From positions 682,001 through 746,000 of the forward strand of contig NZ_CP087106.1 in assembly GCF_028583545.1 (NCBI RefSeq): a DNA stretch of 64,000 nucleotides, in the 5' to 3' direction. Positions 8,494-18,936 of the stretch are shown piece by piece; positions within the stretch are counted from its first letter, which is position 1; the number at the start of each line of letters is the position of its first letter. Position numbers and translations under genes: made by a program. The stretch comes from Methylobacterium sp. NMS14P. GTDB taxonomy: Bacteria; Pseudomonadota; Alphaproteobacteria; Rhizobiales; Beijerinckiaceae. The notes under the pieces are model-generated. The model had not been told where the DNA came from. It saw only the letters and a program-made list of their open reading frames with translations, and made no database searches.

Positions 8494-8600
8494 GACCTGT
8501 CTCCGGTAGATGCGGGGAGCGCCTGCGGCGCCCCGGATCACACGAGGGACAATGCCGCGCCCGCGCTGCACCGATGCTGAAGCCGGCCTGCAGCCACGGT

Positions 8601-8834
8601 TCAGCTTGCCGGTCCGGCCTCCGTGTCGGGGGCGGTCCGGATGTAGCCGCGGGAGATCAGGCGACTCCGCTCGCGCGTGCGCCGCTCGGCCTCCATTAGG
8701 TCGGACAGCGCGTCGGCGATCGCGCAGCGCAGGGCGATCCCGGCATCGCCGCCCGCGAAGCCGAGATACGCGGTGCTGATCGCCTCGACGGGGCATACGT
8801 GATCGTCGCGCTGGGCCAGGACCTGGGTCAGCAT
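8601..8834 (-). CDS. Hypothetical small protein (77 aa)
   Basis: Reading from the ATG at 8834 with GAAGGAGAACCC immediately upstream, a strong ribosome site. The product is soluble and largely helical (ALRCAIADALSDLMEAERR), with Cys14 and Cys37 and a basic stretch RTRERSRLISRGY. No recognised domain. A TTGACG hexamer at about 8892-8897 on the minus strand, inside an AT-richer patch, may be part of its promoter. Confidence 0.65.
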   Translation of the reverse strand: MLTQVLAQRDDHVCPVEAISTAYLGFAGGDAGIALRCAIADALSDLMEAERRTRERSRLISRGYIRTAPDTEAGPAS

Positions 8835-8909
8835 CGGGTTCTCCTTCGTCGCGTCCGGGAACGAAAAGAGAACAAGCCATAAGGGTTAACGTTCCGTCAA
8901 CGGCGGCCG

Positions 8910-8931
8910 GGCCGGCCGCGCGCGGCCGGCC
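8910..8931. repeat. Perfect 22-nt GC palindrome
   Basis: Eleven bases mirror exactly around 8920/8921 (GGCCGGCCGCG and its complement). It lies 54 bp past the stop of the decarboxylase-family gene on the minus strand and has no T-run on either side, so it may be a weak terminator or a recombination/protein-binding palindrome. Confidence 0.6.
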
Positions 8932-8937
8932 AAACCC

Positions 8938-8978
8938 TGTGGACAACGCCGTTTCCGGTGCCGGGCGACTGTGGATAA
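8938..8978 (+). promoter_or_regulatory. Two DnaA-box-like 9-mers
   Basis: TGTGGACAA at 8938-8946 and TGTGGATAA at 8970-8978. The second is the exact complement of the consensus TTATCCACA, the first differs by one base. They are in the same orientation, 32 bp apart, in the gap between two minus-strand genes next to a 22-nt palindrome. No dnaA, dnaN, parAB or AT-rich unwinding region is nearby, so I do not call an origin. Confidence 0.45.
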
Positions 8979-8984
8979 GCCGGC

Positions 8985-9632
8985 TCACTCGGGCATGCGC
9001 GGCAGCGGCTTGCCGTCGGCAGGAATCGGGTATCGGGCCGCGTTCAGCTCCATCGCCAGGAACGTGTAGTAGCCCGAGATCGCCGCCAGATCGACGACGC
9101 CGGGCTTGCCGAACCGGGCCTCGGCCCGCGCGAAGGTCGCGTCGGAGACCCGCCTCGTGTCCTGAAGCTCGGCGGTGAAATCGTACACGAGGGTCTCGTC
9201 GTCGCTCATCTTGGCCGGCCGGCGGCCGTCGCGGATCGCCGCGATGATCTCGGCCGAGATGCCGGCCTTCTCGGCGATCGGCGCGTGGACGTACCACTCG
9301 TAGTCCTGCGTCCAGCGGCGGGCAGTCATCAGGATCACCAGCTCCGAGAGCGTGGTGCCGATCTTCGGCTTGAAGCGGAGGTAGTCGCCCATCGACCGGG
9401 CGAGCGTCATCACCTCCGGCGAGTACATGAGCGGCTCGAACGGCCCGAAGGGCGGCTTGCCGCGCGCCTGCGCGAAGGCCTCGGCCGCCTGCTTCTGCTC
9501 GGGCGTGTAGTCCTGGGGCGGGATAGTCGGCAGCCGGTCCTGCGCCCGCGCCGCCACGGTCGCCAGTGGGGTCGCCAGCGGCAGGGCCACGGAGAGGGCG
9601 GCAAGGGTCAGCGCGCGGCGGCGGAGGGTCAT
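8985..9632 (-). CDS. Exported carboxymuconolactone decarboxylase/AhpD-like protein
   Basis: 215 residues. The N-terminus MTLRRRALTLAALSVALPLA with cleavage near AARAQ is a signal peptide with a double arginine that could be Tat or Sec. The mature part carries the CMD-like core TTLSELVILMTARRW followed by EWYVHAPIAEKAG. The CxxC of peroxidase-active AhpD is absent, so thiol peroxidase chemistry is unlikely. Function unassigned; periplasmic location is inferred from the leader. Divergent from hrpB, with 185 bp between them. Confidence 0.85.
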   Translation of the reverse strand: MTLRRRALTLAALSVALPLATPLATVAARAQDRLPTIPPQDYTPEQKQAAEAFAQARGKPPFGPFEPLMYSPEVMTLARSMGDYLRFKPKIGTTLSELVILMTARRWTQDYEWYVHAPIAEKAGISAEIIAAIRDGRRPAKMSDDETLVYDFTAELQDTRRVSDATFARAEARFGKPGVVDLAAISGYYTFLAMELNAARYPIPADGKPLPRMPE

Positions 9633-9817
9633 CGTTTCGCTCCCGTTGGATCTGTGCAGTCGCGCCGCACGATCGCGGCGCCGCCGCGCGGCCGCCAGGG
9701 CCCGGATCGGGAAGCCCGTGTCGAATGTCGCGCGGCGTCACGGGAACGCCGGACGCGTCGCGGCCCCGGGTTCGGACCGGTTGCGCTCGGCGCCGCGCCG
9801 CGTCATCAGCGGCCGCG

Positions 9818-12283
9818 ATGGCCGGTCCCGCACCCGCGCTGCCGATCGAGGCGGCGCTCCCCGATCTGCGCCGCGCGCTCGCCGCGCGGAACGCCGCCGT
9901 CCTGGTGGCGCCCCCCGGCGCCGGCAAGACGACCCGGGTACCCCTCGATCTCCTCGAGTCGCCCTGGCTCGACGGGCGCAAGATCATCCTGCTGGAGCCC
10001 CGCCGCCTCGCGGCCCGGGCGGCGGCCGCGCGGATGGCCCAGACACTGGGCGAGCCGGTCGGCGGGACGGTGGGCCTGCGCGTCCGTCTCGGCTCGAAGA
10101 TCTCGGGCCGCACGCGGATCGAGGTGGTCACCGAGGGCGTCTTCACCCGGATGATCCTGGACGATCCGGAGCTGTCCGGGATCGGCGCCGTCCTGTTCGA
10201 CGAGTTCCACGAGCGCTCCCTCGACGCCGATCTCGGCCTCGCGCTGGCGCTCGACGCGCAGGGCGGCCTGCGGGAAGACCTGCGGATCCTCGTCATGTCG
10301 GCCACCCTCGACGGCGCCCGGGTCGCGCGGCTGATGGGCGACGCCCCGGTGGTGGCCTCCGAGGGTCGCGCCTTCCCGGTGGAGACCCGGTACGCGGAGC
10401 GCGATCCGAACCGGCGGATCGAGGACTCGGTCGCCGAGGTCACTTTGCGCGCCCTCCGGGCGGATCCGGGCTCGATCCTGGTGTTCCTGCCCGGGCAGGC
10501 CGAGATCCGCCGGACCGCCGACCTGCTGGCCGAGAAGGTCGGCGCCGACGTGCAGCTCGCGCCCCTCTACGGCGCGCTGACGCCCGCCGAGCAGGACCGC
10601 GCCGTCGCGCCGGCCTCCGCCGGCACCCGGAAGGTCGTCCTCGCGACCAGCATCGCCGAGACCTCCCTCACCATCGAGGGCGTCCGGATCGTGGTCGATT
10701 CGGGGCTGGCGCGGGTCCCGGTCTACGAGCCGGGCCTCGGCCTGACCCGGCTGGTCACGGCCCGCGCCTCCCGGGCCTCGGTGGACCAGCGCCGAGGCCG
10801 CGCCGGCCGCACCGAGCCCGGCCTGTGCTGGCGGCTCTGGTCCGAGGCCGGCACCAACGCCCTGGAACCGTTCACGCGGCCCGAGATCCTGTCGGCCGAC
10901 CTCGCCGGGCTGCTCCTCGACTGCGCCGCCTGGGGCGTGACCGACCCGGGCGCGCTCGCATTCCTCGACCCGCCGCCCGCGCCGGCCCTCACGGAGGCCC
11001 GCGCCCTGCTGAGCGAGCTGGGTGCCCTCGACGCCGACGGCCGCCTGACGCCGGTCGGCGGGCGGCTGCGGGCGCTGCCGCTGCCGCCGCGGCTCGCCCG
11101 GATGGTTACGGTCGCGGCCGGCAGCGGGCAGGCGCGGCCCGCGGCCGACCTCGCCGCCGTGCTGGTGGAGCGAGGCCTCGGCGGCGACGGGGCCGACCTC
11201 GACGAGCGGGTCGAGCGCTACCGCCGCGACCGGGGCGGGCGCGCCGCCGACATGCGCCGGCTCGCCGACGGCTGGGCCCGGATCGCCGGGGCCGGTGGTT
11301 CCGCGAGCCCGGATGCCGGCCCCGTCCCCGCAGGGCCGCTCCTGGCGCTCGCCTACCCCGACCGGGTGGCCCGGGCGCGCGGCCGCGAGGGCGAGTTCGT
11401 GATGGCGAGCGGTCGGGCCGGGCGCCTCGACCCGGCGAGCCCGCTCGCCCGGGAGACCCATCTGGTGATCGCCGATCTCGCCGGATCGGCCGGGAACGCC
11501 CGGATCCTGGCCGCGGCGGCGATCGGGGCCGAGGCGATCGAGCGCCTCTTCGCCGACCGGATCGAGTCGCGCACCGAGATCGCCTTCGATCCGCAGGCGG
11601 CCGCGCTGCGGGCGCGCGCGGTCCGGCGGCTCGGCGCGGTCAGTCTCGGGGCGCGGCCGCTGCCGGTGCCGTCCGACCCGGACAGCGCCGCGATCCTGGC
11701 GCGCGGCATCGCCGATCTCGGGATCGACCGCCTGCCGTGGACGCCGGCCCTGGCGCAGTGGCGGGCCCGGGTGACCTTCCTCCACGCCGCCGAGGGCGCC
11801 GCGTGGCCCGACCTGTCGGACGCCGCGCTGGCCCGGACGGCGGAGACGTGGCTGGCGCCGTCTCTCGAGGGTCGCGCCGCCCTGGCTTCGGTCACCGCGA
11901 GCGACCTCGCGGACGCCCTCCAGGCCCTGCTGCCCTGGGACCTGCGCGCCCGGCTCGACGCGGAGGCGCCGACCCATGTCGAGGTGCCGACAGGCTCCCG
12001 CATTCCGGTCGATTACACGGCCGAGGAGCCGGCGCTGGCGGTCCGGGTCCAGGAGCTGTTCGGCCTCGACCGGCATCCGCGGGCCGGCGGCCGCCCGCTG
12101 GTCCTGCACCTGCTGTCGCCGGCGCAGCGGCCGATCCAGATCACGCGGGACCTGCCGGGTTTCTGGCGCGGATCCTGGGCGGCGGTGCGGTCCGAGATGC
12201 GCGGACGCTACCCGCGCCATCCCTGGCCGGAGGACCCGCTCAGCGAGGCACCGACCCGCCGGGCCAAGCCCCGGGGAACCTGA
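9818..12283 (+). CDS. hrpB: ATP-dependent helicase HrpB
   Basis: 821 residues, the normal HrpB length, from the ATG at 9818 (MAGPAPALPIEAAL). DEAH/RHA-type helicase motifs appear in order: Walker A PPGAGKTT near residue 33, DEFHERS near 128 (the DEFH variant typical of HrpB), SAT near 160, and the QRRGRAGR motif near 330. The C-terminal HrpB-specific domain ends with FWRGSWAAVRSEMRGRYPRHPWPEDP, a family signature. Cytosolic RNA/DNA helicase of unclear physiological role. A longer upstream reading exists but adds only low-complexity residues. Confidence 0.94.
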   Translation: MAGPAPALPIEAALPDLRRALAARNAAVLVAPPGAGKTTRVPLDLLESPWLDGRKIILLEPRRLAARAAAARMAQTLGEPVGGTVGLRVRLGSKISGRTRIEVVTEGVFTRMILDDPELSGIGAVLFDEFHERSLDADLGLALALDAQGGLREDLRILVMSATLDGARVARLMGDAPVVASEGRAFPVETRYAERDPNRRIEDSVAEVTLRALRADPGSILVFLPGQAEIRRTADLLAEKVGADVQLAPLYGALTPAEQDRAVAPASAGTRKVVLATSIAETSLTIEGVRIVVDSGLARVPVYEPGLGLTRLVTARASRASVDQRRGRAGRTEPGLCWRLWSEAGTNALEPFTRPEILSADLAGLLLDCAAWGVTDPGALAFLDPPPAPALTEARALLSELGALDADGRLTPVGGRLRALPLPPRLARMVTVAAGSGQARPAADLAAVLVERGLGGDGADLDERVERYRRDRGGRAADMRRLADGWARIAGAGGSASPDAGPVPAGPLLALAYPDRVARARGREGEFVMASGRAGRLDPASPLARETHLVIADLAGSAGNARILAAAAIGAEAIERLFADRIESRTEIAFDPQAAALRARAVRRLGAVSLGARPLPVPSDPDSAAILARGIADLGIDRLPWTPALAQWRARVTFLHAAEGAAWPDLSDAALARTAETWLAPSLEGRAALASVTASDLADALQALLPWDLRARLDAEAPTHVEVPTGSRIPVDYTAEEPALAVRVQELFGLDRHPRAGGRPLVLHLLSPAQRPIQITRDLPGFWRGSWAAVRSEMRGRYPRHPWPEDPLSEAPTRRAKPRGT

Positions 12284-12322
12284 GCCGCCCTCCGAAACCT
12301 CGACACAGACGGACCCGCCGCG

Positions 12323-12748
12323 ATGACCACCGACACGGATGATTTCGACCCCGCCGCCGACGGCTGGAGGCTGGTGGAGGACAAGGGGTTCATCGCCCAT
12401 GTCGGGCCGCTGCATGTCCGGGACGCGGACGGCGCCTACGCGTTCCGGGCCGATCAAAAGCACGCCAACCTGATCGGCGTGGTCCACGGCGGCATGCTGA
12501 TGAGCTTCGCCGACCGCGCCCTCGGCGAGACCGCGATGCGCGCCGCCGATGGCGCCAACTGCGTGACCATCCAGCTGGAGATGAAGTTCATCGATGTCGG
12601 CCGCCTCGGCGACTGGATCGAGATCCGGCCGCAGGTGGTCAAGCGCACGGGCTCCCTGGTTTTCATGCGCGGCGACGTCCGCGACGGCAGCCGTCTCCTG
12701 GCCTCGGCAGACGGTGTCTGGAAGATCCTGCGGCGACGGCCGAGTTGA
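12323..12748 (+). CDS. PaaI-family hotdog thioesterase
   Basis: 141 residues with the hotdog-fold core NLIGVVHGGMLMSFADRALG (residues ~50-69), where HGG followed by the helix is the signature of PaaI/YdiI-type acyl-CoA thioesterases; the later strand TIQLEMKFIDVGRLGD is also typical. Predicted cytosolic acyl- or aryl-CoA hydrolase, substrate unknown. It starts 39 bp after hrpB on the same strand, so cotranscription is possible. Confidence 0.88.
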   Translation: MTTDTDDFDPAADGWRLVEDKGFIAHVGPLHVRDADGAYAFRADQKHANLIGVVHGGMLMSFADRALGETAMRAADGANCVTIQLEMKFIDVGRLGDWIEIRPQVVKRTGSLVFMRGDVRDGSRLLASADGVWKILRRRPS

Positions 12749-12822
12749 CCCGATCAGGATAGATGTCCTAGCCTGCCGTCGCGCCTCGCGGTTCGACGCA
12801 GGATGCGCGGAGGGAGGATCGT

Positions 12823-14046
12823 ATGCGACTGTCGCAGATCGATGCATCCGGAATCGCGGCCGAGCGCGGGCATGTCCTGCCGTCCCGGCGCACGATCCTC
12901 GCGGCCCTGGGAGCCTGCGTTGTCACGGCCGGCGACGCGGCGGCGCGGCCCGAGCCGCCCAGCACGGTGACGAACCCGCCACGCGACTTCCGGCCGGGCG
13001 CCGTCCCGACCACCTACTTCACGGATCCGGACATCGTCACGGTCGACCCGGCCTTCGAGCCCTACATCGTGCCGAACAGCGCCATCCGCCGGCTCTGGAC
13101 CGGCGCCCTCTGGGCGGAGGGACCGGCGTGGAACGCCGTTGGCCGCTATCTCGTCTGGAGCGACATCCCGAACAACCGGCAGATGCGTTGGCTGGAGGAG
13201 GACGGGCACGTCTCCACCTTCCGGACGCCGAGCAACAATTCGAACGGCAACAGCTTCGATCGCCAGGGGCGGCAGCTCAGCTGCGAGCACGCCACCGGGC
13301 GCGTCGTCCGCTACGAGCTCGACGGCTCGGCGACGGTCCTGGCGGATTCGTTCGAGGGCAAGCCGCTCAACTCGCCCAACGACGTCGTCCAGCACCCGGA
13401 CGGCGCGTACTGGTTCTCCGATCCGCCCTACGGCGCGCTGCTCTACGAGGGCCTGCCCGACGCGGCGGGCGGTCCGAGCAACCCGCAGGGCCATCTCGAT
13501 CCGCGGCTCGGCCAGCCGGCCGGGACCGTGGTACGGCGACGCGTGCTCCCGAACGCGGTCTACCGCATCGACCCTTCGGGCCGGGTCGACCGGGTTCTCA
13601 CCGACGACGAGGTGCCCGACCCCAATGGCCTGTGCTTCTCGCCCGATCACCGGACGCTCTACGTCTGCTCCACCGGGAAAGGGCCGGGGGATACCGGGCC
13701 CGGCGGCAAGGGCGAGATCTACGCCTTCGACGTCGGGGCCGGGGCGGCGCTGTCGAACAAGCGGCTCTTCACGGACTGCGTCGTGGACGGGGTGAAATGC
13801 GGGCCCGACGGCCTGCGGGCCGACGTCGACGGCAATCTCTGGGTGTCGAGCAATGCCGGCCGGGCCGTGGGCTACAACGGCGTCACCGTCTGGACGCCCC
13901 AGGGCAAGCTCATCGGGCGGATCCGCCTGCCGGAAGTGTGCGGGAATCTCACCTTCGGCGGCCCCAAGCGCAACCGCCTGTTCATGGCGGCGAGCCAATC
14001 GCTCTACGCCCTGACGGTGAACACCCAGGGTGCCGGGCCGGCCTAG
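12823..14046 (+). CDS. SMP-30/gluconolactonase-like exported protein
   Basis: 407 residues, ATG at 12823 preceded by GGAGGGAGGATCGT. The N-terminal PSRRTILAALGACVV looks like a Tat-type signal. The mature part is a six-bladed beta-propeller of the SMP-30/LRE family: EGPAWNAVGRYLVWSDIPNN, NSPNDVVQHPDGAYWFSDPP and DPNGLCFSPDHRTLYV are the recurring blade motifs with the metal-binding Glu, Asn and Asp. Likely a periplasmic calcium- or zinc-dependent lactonase acting on sugar lactones; exact substrate unknown. Confidence 0.88.
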   Translation: MRLSQIDASGIAAERGHVLPSRRTILAALGACVVTAGDAAARPEPPSTVTNPPRDFRPGAVPTTYFTDPDIVTVDPAFEPYIVPNSAIRRLWTGALWAEGPAWNAVGRYLVWSDIPNNRQMRWLEEDGHVSTFRTPSNNSNGNSFDRQGRQLSCEHATGRVVRYELDGSATVLADSFEGKPLNSPNDVVQHPDGAYWFSDPPYGALLYEGLPDAAGGPSNPQGHLDPRLGQPAGTVVRRRVLPNAVYRIDPSGRVDRVLTDDEVPDPNGLCFSPDHRTLYVCSTGKGPGDTGPGGKGEIYAFDVGAGAALSNKRLFTDCVVDGVKCGPDGLRADVDGNLWVSSNAGRAVGYNGVTVWTPQGKLIGRIRLPEVCGNLTFGGPKRNRLFMAASQSLYALTVNTQGAGPA

Positions 14047-14135
14047 GGTCGCGGATCCCGCGATCCGGGACGGAACCGGAGCGATCCCTCGGTTGGCCAT
14101 GGCTGACCGGGCATCGCGACGCTATCTGTCCGGGC

Positions 14136-14720
14136 ATGAGCGAGGATGCCGCCCCCGACCCGACCTTGAACCGCCTCAGCGCGGCCCTGGGGGACCTGCC
14201 GAAGCGCGGGCTGCCGCCGGTGGAGCGGTGGGACCCGCCCTATTGCGGCGCCATCGACATCCGCATCGCCGCGGACGGGACGTGGTTCCACAACGGCTCG
14301 CCGATCCGCCGGGAGAAGCTGGTCAAGCTCTTCGCCACCATCCTGCGGCGCGAGCCGGACGGCCGGACCGTCCTGGTCACGCCGGTGGAGAGCGTCGGCA
14401 TCACCGTGGACGACGCGGCCTTCGTGGCCGTCGAGATGGCAGTGGACGGGAGCGGCGTGGACCGGCGCGTCTCCTTCCGGACCAACGTCGACGATCTGGT
14501 GAGCGTCGACGCCGAGCACGCCCTCCGCTTCGAGGAGGCGCCGGACGGGGCGCTGAAGCCCTATCTCCATGTCCGCCGCGGGCTGTGGGCGCTCGTGACC
14601 CGGGCGCTCACCTACGACCTCGTGGACCTCGCCGAGGAGCGCGTCGTCGACGGGAAGCCGTGGCTCGGCCTGTGGGCCGGGGGCGCCTTCCACACGATCG
14701 CGCCGGTCGCCGCCGCGTGA
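14136..14720 (+). CDS. DUF1285 family protein
   Basis: 194 residues from the ATG at 14136. The sequence CGAIDIRIAADGTWFHNGSPI with REKLVKLFATILRRE is the DUF1285 signature; the family is widespread in Alphaproteobacteria and has no assigned function. Its stop overlaps the GTG start of the CoA pyrophosphatase gene (GTGA at 14717-14720), so it is the first gene of a translationally coupled operon ending in the CCA-adding enzyme. Confidence 0.9.
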   Translation: MSEDAAPDPTLNRLSAALGDLPKRGLPPVERWDPPYCGAIDIRIAADGTWFHNGSPIRREKLVKLFATILRREPDGRTVLVTPVESVGITVDDAAFVAVEMAVDGSGVDRRVSFRTNVDDLVSVDAEHALRFEEAPDGALKPYLHVRRGLWALVTRALTYDLVDLAEERVVDGKPWLGLWAGGAFHTIAPVAAA

Positions 14721-15388
14721 GCGACCCGCTCGCCGACTTCCTCGCCCGCGCCGCCGCCGGCCTGTCGCCGGACCCACCCGGACCGGACGATCCGACCTCC
14801 AATCCCCGGGGCGACCACAGCCTCGATCCGGACGGGACGGCCGTGATCCCGCCGCCGCCGCACCGCCGGGCCGCCGTCCTCGTGCCGGTCGTGCCGCGCG
14901 CGGACGGTCCGACCCTGATCCTGACGATGCGGGCCGCCAACCTGCGCGACCATTCCGGGCAGGTGGCGCTGCCGGGCGGCAAGATCGACCCCTCCGATCC
15001 CGGGCCTGCGGACGCGGCCCTGCGGGAGGCCTTCGAGGAGATCGGGCTGCCGCCCGAGGCGGTGCGGCTGCTCGGCTATCTCGACTCGTACCTCTCGGGC
15101 ACCGGCTTCCTCGTGACGCCGGTCATCGGCCTGGTCGATCCCGGGGCGGTCCTGACGCCGAACCCGAACGAGGTCGCCGACGTCTTCGAGGTGCCGCTCC
15201 CGTTCCTCATGGACTCGGAGCGCTACCGCCTGCGTTCCCGCGCGTGGCAGGGCCGCGAGCGCTGGTTCTACGCCCTGACCTTCGGCGAGCGGCTGATCTG
15301 GGGCGTCACCGCCGGGATCCTGAACAATCTGCGGGAACGGCTCTACCCGGAGGCGGAGCCGGGCGACGCCGGCCGCCCGGCGCGTTAG
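14717..15388 (+). CDS. NUDIX CoA pyrophosphatase-type hydrolase
   Basis: 223 residues from the overlapping GTG. It carries the UPF0035-type motif LRDHSGQVALPGGKID that precedes the Nudix box in CoA pyrophosphatases, then the Nudix helix ALREAFEEIGL (residues ~100-110), whose Glu residues bind magnesium. Predicted to cleave CoA or related nucleotides to 4-phosphopantetheine and 3',5'-ADP in the cytosol. Start chosen by the GTGA overlap with DUF1285; 9 bp separate it from DUF6111. Confidence 0.92.
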   Translation: MSDPLADFLARAAAGLSPDPPGPDDPTSNPRGDHSLDPDGTAVIPPPPHRRAAVLVPVVPRADGPTLILTMRAANLRDHSGQVALPGGKIDPSDPGPADAALREAFEEIGLPPEAVRLLGYLDSYLSGTGFLVTPVIGLVDPGAVLTPNPNEVADVFEVPLPFLMDSERYRLRSRAWQGRERWFYALTFGERLIWGVTAGILNNLRERLYPEAEPGDAGRPAR

Positions 15389-15397
15389 GCTGGTCCC

Positions 15398-15655
15398 ATG
15401 CTCCGTCGCGTCCTCGAAGAGTTCGGCCTCTTCCTCATCCCCTTCGCGCTCTTCGTGGTCTACCTGCTGCTGTCCGGCCGCAATCCTCTGCGCCGGGTGC
15501 ACTGGGACGCGCACCTGTTCCGCCTCGTCGTCGCCGGGCTCGCGGTGGTGATTGGCACCCTCGTCTACGAGGGCCTGTTCTCGGAGCGCCGCCCCGGGGG
15601 CTACGTGCCGACCCACATGGAGAACGGCCGCCTCGTGCCCGGGGGCTTCCGGTGA
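15398..15655 (+). CDS. DUF6111 small membrane protein
   Basis: 85 residues with two transmembrane segments: FGLFLIPFALFVVYLLLSG (residues 9-27) and LFRLVVAGLAVVIGTLVYEG (~40-59), then a short polar tail VPTHMENGRLVPGGFR. Size, topology and tail match DUF6111. Function unknown. Its stop overlaps the GTG of the CCA-adding enzyme (GTGA at 15652-15655), indicating translational coupling. Confidence 0.88.
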   Translation: MLRRVLEEFGLFLIPFALFVVYLLLSGRNPLRRVHWDAHLFRLVVAGLAVVIGTLVYEGLFSERRPGGYVPTHMENGRLVPGGFR

Positions 15656-16890
15656 GCCGCGCCCTCGACCCGGCGGGGTTGGCGGCCCTGCTCGAACGGC
15701 CGGGCGTGCGCCGCGTCTTCGCGGCCCTGGACTCGCCGGGCGCGGAGACCCGCCTGATCGGCGGCTGCGTCCGCGACGCGCTCCTGGGCGCGCAGACCGC
15801 GGACATCGACATGGCGACCACGCACCGGCCCGAGGCGGTGATGCGGGCGGCGCAGCGGGCGCCCGGCCTCAAGGCGGTGCCGACCGGCATCGAGCACGGC
15901 ACGATCACCCTGGTGACCGAGGACGGGCCGATCGAGGTCACGACCCTGCGCGAGGACGTCGAGACCGACGGGCGTCACGCCGTCGTCCGCTTCGGCAGCG
16001 ACTTCCTCCGCGACGCCGAGCGCCGCGATTTCACCGTCAACGCGCTCTCCCTCGGCGCCGACGGGAGCCTGCACGACCCGGTGGGCGGCCGGCCCGACCT
16101 CGCGGCCGGGCGGGTGCGCTTCATCGGCGACCCGGCGACCCGGATCCGCGAGGACGCGCTGCGGATCCTGCGCTTCTTCCGCTTCCACGCCCGGTTCGGC
16201 ACAGGCGCGCCCGACGCCGCGGCCCTGGCGGCCTGCGTGGCCGCGCGGGACAGCCTGGACCGGCTCTCCCGCGAGCGCGTGCGCGCGGAGTTCCTGAAGC
16301 TGCTGGCGGCTCCCGGTGGCCCTGCCATGGTGACGACGCTGAGCGCGACCGGGCTGCTGCCGCGGATCACCGGCTGCGTCGGGGAACTCGGGCGGCTGGA
16401 GCGCGCCGCCGCCGCGGGCCTGCCCCCGGTGACGCGCCTCGCGGCCCTCGCGGTCGGCGCCCGACACGACGCCGACCGGCTGCGCGAGCGGCTGCGCCTG
16501 TCGAAGACCGAGCACGGGCAGCTGCTCGGCTACGCCGGGGCGCTGGCCGAACTCCACGGATGCGCGGTTCTGGACGCGGTCGCGGCGCGGGCCCTGGCGG
16601 CGGAGCACGGCCTGCCGTGCCTGGCCGACGCGCTGGCGATCCTGGCCGGCGAGCCGCGGCCTGTCGTGACGGAAGCGGCGCGGGCGGCCCTGCGGGCCCT
16701 GGAGGGGGAGGGGGCGTCGCCGGCCTTTCCCCTGGCGGGGGCGGATCTGGTGGCGGCCGGGGTGACGCCGGGTCCCGGCATCGGGCGCGGCCTGGCCGCG
16801 GCGCGGGCGATCTGGTTGAAGCGTGGGTGCCCGACCGACGCGGCGGCGCGGGCCGACCTGCTGGCGCGGGCGCTGGAGAGCGCCCGCTGA
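15652..16890 (+). CDS. cca: CCA tRNA nucleotidyltransferase
   Basis: 412 residues from the GTG coupled to DUF6111. Class II nucleotidyltransferase motifs: LIGGCVRDALLGAQTADIDM (residues ~37-56) carries the catalytic Asp pair, the RRDFTVNALSL motif lies near 123, and LRILRFFRFHARFG near 172. The C-terminal helical half is shorter than in E. coli Cca and lacks an HD domain, which is usual for Alphaproteobacteria. It adds or repairs the 3' CCA of tRNAs. Ends 7 bp from the convergent atpC. Confidence 0.93.
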   Translation: MSRALDPAGLAALLERPGVRRVFAALDSPGAETRLIGGCVRDALLGAQTADIDMATTHRPEAVMRAAQRAPGLKAVPTGIEHGTITLVTEDGPIEVTTLREDVETDGRHAVVRFGSDFLRDAERRDFTVNALSLGADGSLHDPVGGRPDLAAGRVRFIGDPATRIREDALRILRFFRFHARFGTGAPDAAALAACVAARDSLDRLSRERVRAEFLKLLAAPGGPAMVTTLSATGLLPRITGCVGELGRLERAAAAGLPPVTRLAALAVGARHDADRLRERLRLSKTEHGQLLGYAGALAELHGCAVLDAVAARALAAEHGLPCLADALAILAGEPRPVVTEAARAALRALEGEGASPAFPLAGADLVAAGVTPGPGIGRGLAAARAIWLKRGCPTDAAARADLLARALESAR

Positions 16891-16897
16891 GCGCGGC

Positions 16898-17299
16898 TCA
16901 GAGCTTCAGGAGCGCCTTGGTCTCCTGGAGCTGGACGATCTGGCCGTTCAGCTCCTCGCGCTTCTGCAGGTCCTCGGTGGCGTCGCGCTGCATCTCGATC
17001 GCCTCGATGTCGCGGTCGAGGGATTCGTGCGTCAGCTCCTCGATCGGGGCGGCGCGCTCGGCCAGCACGGTCACGGCCGTCGGACCGATATCGGCGAAGC
17101 CGCCACGGACGTAGATCCGCTTGCCGCTGCCCTGGCTCTCGGTGATCACGATGACGCCGACCCGCAGGGAGGTCAGCACGGGCGCGTGGCCCGGCATCAC
17201 GGTCATCTCGCCCTCGGTGCCGGGCAGCTGAACGGCGGTCACCTCGCCGGAATACAGCGTCCGCTCGGGGCCGACGAAATCGAAGTGGAAGGTGGCCAT
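16898..17299 (-). CDS. atpC: ATP synthase F1 epsilon subunit
   Basis: 133 residues from the ATG at 17299 (MATFHFDFVGPERTLYSG). The N-terminal beta-sandwich features GTEGEMTVMPGHAPVLTSLR and YVRGGFADI are standard, followed by the two-helix C-terminal region. Central-stalk subunit that inhibits ATPase activity and links F1 to the c-ring. Last gene of the atpHAGDC operon; an upstream extension to 17380 is not conserved. Confidence 0.95.
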   Translation of the reverse strand: MATFHFDFVGPERTLYSGEVTAVQLPGTEGEMTVMPGHAPVLTSLRVGVIVITESQGSGKRIYVRGGFADIGPTAVTVLAERAAPIEELTHESLDRDIEAIEMQRDATEDLQKREELNGQIVQLQETKALLKL

Positions 17300-17408
17300 G
17301 GCCTGACGTGTTCCCGGATCGGCGGCGCGCGCCCCGCCTCGCGGGCGGAGCGTCTCGGAAAAAGGCTGCGCGGACGGCACCGGTCAGGGTCGTCCGCGCG
17401 GCCTCTGT

Positions 17409-17432
17409 CCCCTCCCCGCGCGGGGAAGGGGG
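17409..17432. repeat. GC-rich hairpin between atpD and atpC
   Basis: CCCCTCCCCGC folds against GCGGGGAAGGGG with one bulged A. It follows the atpD stop by 8 bp and has no T-run. It could stabilise the upstream message or attenuate atpC. Confidence 0.45.
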
Positions 17433-17439
17433 TGTCGTC

Positions 17440-18936
<1,497 letters not shown>

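Noticed and set aside
8910..8978. Chromosomal or plasmid origin of replication
   Set aside because: Only two DnaA-like boxes, no AT-rich unwinding element and no dnaA/rep/parAB genes. Kept only as a regulatory curiosity.
9806..12847. A 1013-residue minus-strand reading opposite hrpB and its neighbours
   Set aside because: It is the complement of several well-supported plus-strand genes with recognisable motifs. Its own sequence is Arg/Gly/Pro-rich with no family signature; it arises from the high GC content.
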